This document shows positions 17,664-25,311 of a stretch of 31,423 nt of DNA, piece by piece. The position numbers and the translations under genes were made by a program. The DNA comes from Spongospora subterranea f. sp. subterranea (Eukaryota > Endomyxa: Phytomyxea > Phytomyxea > Plasmodiophorida): positions 1 to 31,423 of the forward strand of contig JAUGWO010000319.1 in the NCBI GenBank assembly GCA_049724395.1. The letters are read 5' to 3'. The notes beneath the pieces were generated by a model. It was not told where the DNA came from. It saw nothing but the letters and a program-made list of their open reading frames with translations, and made no database searches. Position 1 is the stretch's first letter. The number at the start of each line of letters is the position of its first letter.

Positions 17664-20460
17664 CAGTATCGGTAACACGGTATTACCGTGAAATACCGTA
17701 TACGGTATAATTACTATTCATTTATATTCTACGGTATTTCAGACTCTGGAATACGTGGAAAGAGAGGAATGAAGCCTTGGTGATCTGAGTGATCGTTTCC
17801 AGGAATCCGAAGAGGTTGAGGAGTGGGAATTTAGCTGCTCTAAAGTTTTAACTTTGATACGACCTCTTGGGGCAAAAAAGGGTCGTTATCGGTGGGCAAC
17901 GCCGACGATAATTTTCCAAGGACGGACTGGAGGTGCTGGGGACTGAAGTCATGGTTTCCATAAACGGCCGGGCCTTGATCTCGCGTACTCTCAGCCGGAG
18001 GATCTTCCTCATCATCGGCGACATTAACAAGAACTGACTCCCAAAATTCAACTACCCCTTCCTCTAAAACCTCCTCCTCTTCTTCCACGTCATTGATGAC
18101 GACGCTCGGCGCCGGCGGCACCTCCTTTTCCAATCCTGCTTCTTGTTCTTGGCTTTCAACTATGTGTGGTCTCTCCGCTGAAGCGACGATGCGATTAGTG
18201 GATTTCTTCTTGATATCTGCCGATGCCACCTAATGATTTGACTCGCACGAGGCTTTGACAATCGCCAGCTTTACCATCGTGTCATTACTCATGCGATTTC
18301 GAACCGCTGTCTGCTGCCTTTTGAATTCTTTAAAAATCCGCTCTTGCGTTGCCGACTGAGGGCTAGCACCCAGCAGTTTCAATGCGGGTAGAGCGAATGC
18401 TCTATGGCGCACATCGGCATAAACATATTCTTAAACGCTGCGAAAATTCCATGATCCGTTGCGATTTTCAAAGCCAGACGGAAACATATCTCGGTGAAAT
18501 GAATCGCTGGATAAATATGAAAAGAAAACGAACTCCACAGATTAATGACCGTCGCACTGCTCCTACGCTGCCCTGGCCAATGACTTCTTCGAGAGATAAC
18601 GAGCATACGGAGAGCTTGCAGCGCAATTCAGCATGGTCATCGCAGTGCGGGTGAACGAGACAGGCCAGAATATACAAGGGTTGTTCCTGAGCTGCCCAGC
18701 GCTTGCTGATATCATCAATTATATCCGGAAAAGAATGTTTGTGGCTTGCAATCATAGAGTTCTGATGAAGGATTGCAATTGAATGCAACACATGCGCGAA
18801 TGTCGTCTCCGTTCTCTCCAGAACATTGAACAGATGGGCCTAATGAGAGCCTCCACCTTAACAAGATTGCTCCAGAAAAAAGGATCCGTCAGAGGCAACA
18901 AGGCGTTCGGCAGATCAACTTCGTCAATAGCCATACTTCGAAAGGCTGTTCGAGCTCTGAGCAAAGACGCAATACACATCTGTAGAGAATTCCAACGAGT
19001 GTCGCATACACTAATGATTGCCCAACTCCTGCCGTAGAGATGTTGCATCGCTTCCTGCACCTTCACTAGGTACTTCGATGATGATCTTGATAAGAATGCC
19101 ACAATGGCCACTGCCTCTTCAGTAACTGTCGCCAAGACTTGTCGACGATATGCTTTATAATTAAATTCTACAACAAATGCAGAATTAGAACAACCATTCA
19201 TAAGTAATCAAACAAACCAATATAACAGACATACCATTTGGTGGCCCCAGCATAAAAGGAAGATCAAAGATGGGAATCGAAATTCAAGTATTCTACGTCC
19301 ACGAGCAAGTTGCGGACAATCGTCAGTGAATCCAGCGCCTAATCGAATGTTGGGATCATGTATGGCTTTGATGAGGAGACTCTCGAGACATTGAGCTTAA
19401 GCGATGCCATGATGCTCCGATCAGTCTTGAGAATTCTCATAGATAGCAGATCTTCCAACGGCGACTAATGATGAACCCAGAATATGCATGTCGTTGATCG
19501 TCTTCCATCCATCGGCGAGGAGAGTTGCAAAAGCATGAAGAATTGTTAAAGCCTTTCAATATTTTGAATGATTTCCCTTTTGCCTCTTCAGCAAGTTTGT
19601 CCAGAATGACACAACTCGGTGCGACGCTTCGGCAAGTATTCGAGCGGGAATGGTCTCGATTCTGAAAGAACGTCGAGAAATGATTGTCTCTCGACTAATT
19701 GGAATGGAAGAGCAGTATTTGCGATTAAGACAAGTAGTCGTTCTTGTAGTAAGCGAGCATCATTTGACGTCAAAGCGGGAATAAGCCAGCCATTCATTCC
19801 GGAACGGTCAGTCTTTCACTTCTTGCTCGATGGCCACTTGAGTGGCTGCCGTATTGACAATGTCTTCGTTAAAAGCAGCACGGGGATGCCGTACTTTTCG
19901 CAAACACGATCGCCAGTATAATTCACAGATTCACAGTGCGAAGACGATGCCATGGAGTTAGATTTGTTAGAGGAGGAAGTTTTGTTGCCGTTGTCGTTGC
20001 ACTTGAAAGTTTGAGAAATATCATCCTCGCGATGATTGCAGCTTATACTGCGACATGCCTTAATATGAGGATGCAGACAATCAAGGCGACCAATCAGCTT
20101 ATTTGGCTCTGAATCGCCGTCCTCGGACGCCTTCCGCTGGCAAGCCTTGCAAATAGCATAATGATAGTTGGTCTTCTTCCCAGCAGGGGTGGTATGTATC
20201 TCATCCAATTTGTGAAAAATATCCAAGCGCTGGAGATTGCTGACATTAGATTTAGAGAGAACGGGCTCCGGGAAGGGGTCGGGAAACTGAAATCGAGCTT
20301 GAAGAGGGAACTCGGAAGATTGAACCGCGGCGTTTACTGTCATACCTGACGGTGATTTTTTTTCGGTACAAATAAGAACGGTATTTACGGTATTTAGTGC
20401 TCGTATCAATACCGTATCAAAATACCTTCTTGTACTGTATACGGTACAAATACCGGATTG
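17664..20460. mobile_element. Second hAT DNA transposon, decayed
   Basis: About 2.8 kb. Left end CAGTATCGGTAACACGGTAT and, read inward from the right, CAATCCGGTATTTGTACCGT; both are followed by clusters of TACCGTA/TACGGTA motifs (17670-17735 and 20370-20460), typical hAT subterminal repeats. A clean 8-bp target duplication was not seen, so the ends are approximate. A fragment of the right end (20423-20460) is also present at 23820-23857, as part of the larger inverted duplication. Confidence 0.6.
17840..20409 (-). pseudogene. hAT transposase (BED/DUF659 type), broken
   Basis: Pieces in family order on minus. A BED-like finger, CKACQRK...HPHIKACRS (within 20409-19816). LLVLIANTALPFQLVERQSF with LPKRRTEL (19797-19588), typical of the DUF659 region. 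AIISVCDTRWNSLQMCIASL (19201-18752), the conserved DTRWNS. The dimerisation motif ALKLLGASPQSATQERIFKE (18412-18230). An acidic C-terminal tail (18229-17840, VEEEEEVLEEG). The tail follows the dimerisation domain after a single stop. Several stops and frame changes separate the pieces, including the poorly readable 19202-19587, so it is inactive. It is much more decayed than the hAT at 2582-5033 and of a different subfamily. Confidence 0.75.
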
Positions 20461-20504
20461 TCATCCTTACGGTGGGCTCTGCCATCGTATCGCGGATTTG
20501 CGAA

Positions 20505-20543
20505 TCTGGAGAAAATGCGCACAGTTTGCGCATTTTCTCCAGA
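20505..20543. promoter_or_regulatory. Perfect hairpin upstream of the membrane protein gene
   Basis: TCTGGAGAAAATGCGCA (20505-20521) and its exact reverse complement (20527-20543) with a 5-base loop, 55 bp before the start codon. The IR3 partner copy keeps it (about 23737-23775). The third gene copy has only a degenerate trace (about 29765-29795). CTCATGACAT and TAACAGTAC just before the ATG are conserved in all three copies; TAACAG could be a splice acceptor for a 5' exon. Confidence 0.5.
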
Positions 20544-20598
20544 CCATCTGTCGGGGATCTGCCACTCCGTGACCTCATGACATTTCCTTAACAGTACT

Positions 20599-21279
20599 AT
20601 GGACAGCGACCCGTTTTTAAACATTGTTGTTGGTGTTTTATGGACGATAGGCCATTTGTATCTGATCTCCCTGACCCGGAACTCCTCATCATATGCAATG
20701 CCATTGGGCCCTCTCTATGGCATGCTTGCCTGGAACATATTTCGATGTGTCTACTTCCACTCCTCTATCGTTTTAATCGTCAGCGCCGTCTGGATATGCT
20801 GTGAGTTGGTTTTAATTTTTTTCACGAACAGAAATCTTCTTCGTCCGGATAATCCTGATTTCCCAACTACTGCTCCTTGGTTCAAACGATGTCTCATTCC
20901 GATATCGGCTGTATATTTTCTGACCTGGGTCGCCTTTTTCCTCTTCGCTATTCCAGAGTTTGGAGATGTCATCTTGGCTTTTGCAGGGGTTGGCTTAAAT
21001 GCCTACCTGTCCGCCGCTTTGATCCTCATGTTAATATCTCGATGGTCATGTCGTGAGCAATCTTGGTTGGTCATTTGCAGTAAATGGGGGTTCGACTTCC
21101 TAACCTCCCAAGCATTGTGTTCCTATAATTTTCATCTTCTGGGCTTTCTCGCCTATTACGTCATAGCTATTCTTAATATCATCTATTTATGTTCGTTGGG
21201 TGGATTTTACATGAAATCGGCGCCAACCAACCCCTCCCGACTCTCCGATCAAACGGATGAGCCAATCACTTCTGTTTAA
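20599..21279 (+). CDS. Pyr4/PaxB-like integral membrane protein, copy 1
   Basis: 226 codons with about six hydrophobic helices (residues about 6-25, 36-54, 57-76, 97-118, 123-147, 176-195) and a polar tail ending TDEPITSV. Residues 31-47, SYAMPLGPLYGMLAWNI, match the TYGMxxxPLxxNxAWEI segment of the fungal membrane-bound terpene cyclases PaxB/Pyr4. Later parts (TAPWFKRC, EFGDV, ISRWSCREQSWLV) match too. In those enzymes the Glu of WE is thought to be needed for epoxide-opening cyclisation; here it is Asn46, as in the other two copies, so a cyclase role is doubtful. The gene has no introns and no breaks. Its 3' end meets the integrase fossil tail-to-tail at a TTTAATTAAA palindrome. Family assignment is from memory of the PaxB sequence. 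Confidence 0.65.
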   Translation: MDSDPFLNIVVGVLWTIGHLYLISLTRNSSSYAMPLGPLYGMLAWNIFRCVYFHSSIVLIVSAVWICCELVLIFFTNRNLLRPDNPDFPTTAPWFKRCLIPISAVYFLTWVAFFLFAIPEFGDVILAFAGVGLNAYLSAALILMLISRWSCREQSWLVICSKWGFDFLTSQALCSYNFHLLGFLAYYVIAILNIIYLCSLGGFYMKSAPTNPSRLSDQTDEPITSV

Positions 21280-21299
21280 TTAAACAGAAACTTTTTCCC

Positions 21300-21650
21300 G
21301 CTTCTGTTCTACATGACTTGACAATAAAATCGAGTGAGATTGACCGCCATAAATTTGTTGGGATGGGCGAACGGTGCAGTAAACCTGTTGGTGGCATTTG
21401 TTGCAATTTTGTGCCTGGCAACGATCGCAAGATTGAACATATCGACGAATGACGTTGTCCATGCCCGACCACAAGAAATGATGTTGAATCGCCTGCCGCG
21501 TTTTCCGTCGTCCGAGATGACCGACTTGTTGTGCATCATGAAGTTGAGCAAGCACCGATCTGTAGGGACCACGAGGGCTTGTTCTCAATAGAGGAGACCC
21601 TCGTGAACCTGGAAAGGTTTGGTGGTGTTGACGAAAGTTTTCTCTCACAA
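21300..21650 (-). mobile_element. Ty3/gypsy-like fossil, copy B (integrase part)
   Basis: Minus reading has VGHLGRRKTRQAIQHHFLW, SGMDNVIRRYVQSCDRCQA and the following linker, the HHCC zinc-binding region of gypsy-type integrases. It closely resembles copies A, C, D and E. Parts seen: integrase region only. It is broken and its 5' end is lost in the mosaic at 21640. Confidence 0.65.
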
Positions 21651-21904
21651 CGTGCCCGCTTTGTACGAAAACAGGTTGCCATTTTGGCTCGACTCTGCTC
21701 ACAATATCGTCACTGGACAAACGCATTCATTCTCTGCAAACGTGACGTTGATCAGATTGATCACCCCACTTGAGCCCATCCCATTGCTGGAACTCAATAT
21801 ATCTTGCTGGAAATGATGAATTCAAAGTACATTCACCATGTCAGCCTTCCCAGCAAAACCCGGGATGGGGACAATCGCTCCCGGTCATCAGGGTCTTTCC
21901 CGAC
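21619..21904 (+). pseudogene. Mosaic of two unknown ORF fragments
   Basis: 21630-21770 reads KVFSHNVPALYENRLPFWLD and TGQTHSFSANVTLIRLI, a diverged third copy of ORF X (12418-12780, 24169-24570). It joins at about 21765 to a piece matching 8085-8200 inverted (GNDEFKVHSPCQPSQQNPGW). Neither is recognised. It is useful as a record of rearrangement. Confidence 0.5.
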
Positions 21905-22793
21905 TTGGCGATGCACACCAGACGAATAGATGAACCCTCAATTCTGTCCCGCTTCTGTTCTACATATCTTTCTCCCCAAGATTTTGTTGATCTATCAGAG
22001 TTTATTAACTTGATAATAAAATCGAGTGAGATTGACGTCCATAAATTTGTTGGAATGGGCGAAGGGTGCAGTAAACCTGTTGGTGACATGTGTTGCAGTT
22101 TTGTGCATTGGCAACGATCGCAAGATTGAACATATCGACGAATGATGCTGTCCATGCCCGACCACATGAAATGATGTTGAATCGCCGGCCGCGGTTTGCA
22201 TCGACCGAGATGACCGACTAGTGGTGCATGAAGTTGAGCAATCACCGATCTGTAGGGACCACGAGGGCTTGTTCGTGGTTAGAGGAGACCCTCGTGAACC
22301 TGGAAAGGTTTGGTGGTGTTGACCAGTTGCGGAACGGTTTTATCGTTGGACTGCACTTCTTTGATAAGATTGACGAGTGGCCGTTTAATACAGCTGGGTG
22401 AGTGGATCTGTTATTGCCCCAGTGTTAAAATTGTCCTTTGATCATAGTGAGGTTCGCTGTTGAACTTCGTATTAGGGTCGTCCCGACGACTGACCTCAGA
22501 GGTCGATAACGCAGGTCAACGCATTACCTTCCAGACTATGTACTGATTACCAGGTCCCGCACCGTCGGCGGAAGCGGCATTGCCGAAAGGCTGTCAATTT
22601 GAGCCAATTTGGCAAATAGCTTAAGGAGAGCACCAATGCAAGTACACGATAAGCACCTCCGGGGCCAGCTGTATTTTTTCGGGCTGATTGGAGACAATGA
22701 GTCGTCCAGCCGGATGCGCCGCACAACGTTTTCGCTATAAACCTTGACGTAATTCTTATGGAATCACTGTTGGCTTCTTCTGCAGAACTGATT
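21905..22793 (-). mobile_element. Ty3/gypsy-like fossil, copy C
   Basis: Direct-orientation copy of 10616-11513, nearly identical by eye over about 890 bp. Parts seen: integrase zinc-binding region and gag-like region. It is broken. It ends sharply at 22793, where the right arm of IR3 begins. The high identity to copy A implies a recent duplication. Confidence 0.7.
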
Positions 22794-22990
22794 CAACATC
22801 ATTTCTTGTGGTCGGGCATGGACAACGTCATTCGTCGATATGTTCAATCTTGCGATCGTTGCCAGGCACAAAATTGCAACAAATGCCACCAACAGGTTTA
22901 CTGCACCGTTCGCCCATCCCAACAAATTTATGGCGGTCAATCTCACTCGATTTTATTGTCAAGTCATGTAGAACAGAAGCGGGAAAACGT
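22794..22990 (+). mobile_element. Ty3/gypsy-like fossil, copy D (integrase fragment)
   Basis: The part of the IR3 right arm that corresponds to the integrase region of copy B. Plus reading has SGMDNVIRRYVQSCDRCQA. About 200 bp; integrase part only; broken. Confidence 0.65.
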
Positions 22991-23000
22991 TTCTGTTTAA

Positions 23001-23681
23001 TTAAACAGAAGTGATTGGCTCATCCGTTTGATCGGAGAGTCGGGAGGGGTTGGTTGGCGCCGATTTCGTGTAAAATCCAGCCAACGAAGATACATAGATG
23101 ATATTAAGAATAGCTATGGCGCAAAAGGCGAGAAAGCCCAGAAAATGAAAATTATAGGAACACAATGTTTGGGAGGTTAGGAAGTCGAACCCCCATTTAC
23201 TGCAAATGACCAACCAAGATTGCTCACGACATGACCATCGAGATATTAACATGAGGATCAAAGCGGCGGACAGGTAGGCATTTAAGCCAACCCCTGCAAA
23301 AGCCAAGATGACATCTCCAAACTCTGGAATAGCGAAGAGGAAAAAGGCGACCCAGGTCAGAAAATATACAGCCGATATCGGAATGAGACATCGTTTGAAC
23401 CAAGGAGCAGTAGTTGGGAAATCAGGATTATCCGGACGAAGAAGATTTCTGTTCGTGAAGAAAATTAACACCAACTCACAGCATATCCAGACGGCGCTGA
23501 CGATTAAAACGATAGAGGAATGGAAGTAGACACATCGAAATATGTTCCAGGCAAGCATGCCATAGAGAGGGCCCAATGGCATTGCATATGATGAGGAGTT
23601 CCGGGTCAGGGAGATCAGATACAAATGGCCTATCGTCCATACAACACCAACACCAATGTTAAAAAACTGGTGGCTGTCCAT
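23001..23681 (-). CDS. Pyr4/PaxB-like integral membrane protein, copy 2
   Basis: 226 codons, the IR3 partner of 20599-21279. It differs in about 16 residues, most of them in the N-terminal ten (MDSHQFFNIGVGV) and in the last helix (FLAFCAIAILNIIYVSSLAG). The SYAMPLGPLYGMLAWNI segment with Asn46 is unchanged. The open frame and full helix set are kept, so it looks like a working coding sequence. The upstream hairpin and TAACAGTAC box are kept. It ends tail-to-tail with integrase fossil copy D. Same reservations on function as for copy 1. Confidence 0.65.
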   Translation of the reverse strand: MDSHQFFNIGVGVVWTIGHLYLISLTRNSSSYAMPLGPLYGMLAWNIFRCVYFHSSIVLIVSAVWICCELVLIFFTNRNLLRPDNPDFPTTAPWFKRCLIPISAVYFLTWVAFFLFAIPEFGDVILAFAGVGLNAYLSAALILMLISRWSCREQSWLVICSKWGFDFLTSQTLCSYNFHFLGFLAFCAIAILNIIYVSSLAGFYTKSAPTNPSRLSDQTDEPITSV

Positions 23682-23857
23682 AGTACTGTTAAGGAAATGT
23701 CATGAGGTCACGGAGTGGCAGATCCCCGACAGATGGTCTGGAGAAAATGCGCAAACTGTGCGCATTTTCTCCAGATTCGCAAATCCGCGATACGATGGCA
23801 GAGCCCACCGTAAGGATGACAATCCGGTATTTGTACCGTATACAGTACAAGAAGGTA

Positions 23858-23920
23858 CTCCCTCCGTTCGGAAATAAAGGTCTCACGCACCTTTTTTTGA
23901 TGTTCGGAAATAAAGGTCTC
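23858..23920. repeat. Stowaway/mariner-like terminus with a repeated 19-mer
   Basis: After TA at 23856-23857 comes CTCCCTCCGTTCGGAAATA, the classical start of Stowaway-type Tc1/mariner elements, at a TA target. GTTCGGAAATAAAGGTCTC occurs twice (23866-23884, 23902-23920). No opposite terminus (GGACGGAGGGAG-like) was found, so this may be a solo end. Confidence 0.45.
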
Positions 23921-23978
23921 GTTGATGGTTCTGCACAATTAAAGCTCAGTGCATCCTGCGTTCGCTGCTTCAGAACTT

Positions 23979-24017
23979 CCAAGGCCATCATTGAATTCTT
24001 CTTAATGATGGCCTTGG
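23979..24017. repeat. Perfect hairpin, 14-bp stem
   Basis: CCAAGGCCATCATT (23979-23992) and its exact complement (24004-24017) with an 11-base loop GAATTCTTCTT. It lies in a 310-bp stretch without a recognised gene, between the Stowaway-like end and IR2 copy 2. Confidence 0.8.
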
Positions 24018-24168
24018 CGCCTGACGAACTTGTTGACGCTTTCTAGGTTCAATTTGATAAAGTGGACAGAGAAAAGTTTGAAGAACCGGTCCATTGAAGA
24101 ATTTTTTATTCATCACCACTCTGTGCATCCTGCTTTGCTTGATGCAAAACTGCAATGTCGCAGGGTAA

Positions 24169-24570
24169 ATGACAATTTACACCATGCCCTTTATCAACCA
24201 ACGAATCCCAGGAAGTGCCGTGATTGTAGACGTTGGATATATTCAGACGCCAGAACAACCAAGCTACATAGCTCGTCCCGGCACGCCATCAATGCATGGT
24301 CAAGTTTTCTCTCACAGCATTCCCGCTTTCTACGAAAACCGGTTGTCATTTTGGCTCGACTCTGCTCACAATGTCGTCACTGGACAAACGCATTCATTTT
24401 CTGCAAACGTGGCGTTGATCAGATTGATCACGGCTCCGGCATCGTTGCAGTATCAGGCGGCATTGATTGGGGCGGCATGGCAAGCTGCTTTCATTGTTTC
24501 AATGAGATTTGCGCCATACCACACGCTGAAAGAACCCCGACGACGAAGAAAACGATGTCAAAGCTCTTGA
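24169..24570 (+). CDS. Unknown conserved ORF X, copy 2
   Basis: 133 codons. Contains PGSAVIVDVGYIQTPEQPS, FYENRLSFWLDSAHNVVTGQ, TAPASLQYQAALIGAAWQAA and a basic end EPRRRRKRCQSS. The frame is shared with 12418-12780 at about 93% of residues. No known motif and no clear signal peptide. It converges on the Crypton-like copy at 24600-25293. Confidence 0.4.
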   Translation: MTIYTMPFINQRIPGSAVIVDVGYIQTPEQPSYIARPGTPSMHGQVFSHSIPAFYENRLSFWLDSAHNVVTGQTHSFSANVALIRLITAPASLQYQAALIGAAWQAAFIVSMRFAPYHTLKEPRRRRKRCQSS

Positions 24571-24599
24571 AAACCCTTGTTCACTGATTGGATCCAACT

Positions 24600-25293
24600 T
24601 GCGCCAAAAGATGTGAAATAGCATCAAAGTCGGGGACATCTCAATCATGATGAAGCGGAAGGAGCGACTTCGTGTCGTGACGCTTCTCCGTTTTGCCATC
24701 AACCCAAACCGCCAGTTTCTTCACGGCATTGTTGTTAATCTAAATTAAACAAAAACAATAACAATTCACCAAAAACAAAAAACAGTATTCCGCTATTCTA
24801 TATATTGAATAGACATCGAAGCAACATTTGAAATCGACGAAAAATGCAATCGAGAAAGGACGTACAGCAAACAACGATTGTTCGAAATCGTCAAAATCGA
24901 AATTGTTAGCATCGTCGTTGCCCATAAACATCTTGACAAACACGATGAATATCGTGTAGACCATGAAGTAATACGGCCATTCTGCTTCATGCAATAGTCG
25001 TGGAGAATGAGCACCTCGGTTGGCCTCAGCTGGGTATCCCCATTCGCCCTATAATCCTTCATCTCCTTCTTGATGCGCCTGCATGCATTCAACCGCCTTT
25101 GATTGTCTCGGACCCCCTTTCCGCCAAATCAAGGGCGATGGCGAATGCCTGTCGCATCCGAGCCGGTTGGGAGGAGTCAGCGCTCGTTGCAACTGGCAAT
25201 CCGGGCATACTCCCTGATAGGCGCCACGATGGTCGAACTTTTGATGGATCGCCTTGAGAGCAGAGCCCATCTGAGTGATGTTATCTGGATCTA
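24600..25293 (-). pseudogene. Crypton-like tyrosine recombinase, partial, copy 2
   Basis: Same exon pieces as 11641-12359: ALKAIHQKFDHRGAYQGVCP, MNACRRIKKEMKDYRANGD, YFMVYTIFIVFVKMFMGNDD, then a 126-bp intron (24740-24865) with the same GTACGT donor and TTTAG acceptor, and the last exon with KLAVWVDGKTEKRHDTK. Right after the acceptor this copy has ATT where copy 1 has ATG, so that ATG is not a start and the exon is internal. The recombinase C-terminus is missing here too. Confidence 0.45.
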
Positions 25294-25311
25294 AATCCTT
25301 CATTTCATCCC

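Larger units (their letters stand above)
20423..21490. repeat. Inverted repeat IR3, left arm (1.07 kb)
   Basis: Reverse complement of 22791-23857, differing at only a modest number of positions. The arm runs from the end of the hAT, through the hairpin and the membrane protein gene, into the integrase fossil (to GATGTTGAAT). Arms of equal length (1068 and 1067 bp) with a 1.3-kb spacer make a giant hairpin-forming structure. Confidence 0.9.
22791..23857. repeat. Inverted repeat IR3, right arm
   Basis: Partner of 20423-21490. It ends at GTACAAGAAGGTA, where a Stowaway-like terminus follows immediately. Confidence 0.9.
24169..25293. repeat. Inverted repeat IR2, copy 2
   Basis: Reverse complement of 11639-12764. 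It lies 11.4 kb away in opposite orientation with unrelated flanks, which is how two insertions of one unit would look. The right end at 25293 is followed after 18 bp by the 52-bp satellite. Confidence 0.85.

Noticed and set aside
17656-20468. 8-bp target duplication of the second hAT
   Set aside because: GTTTCCTG on the left and TCATCCTT on the right do not match, so none is claimed.
23308-23529. 73-codon ORF seen antisense to all three membrane protein genes (also 20751-20972, 29322-29543)
   Set aside because: A shadow frame of a conserved coding sequence; no independent motif.
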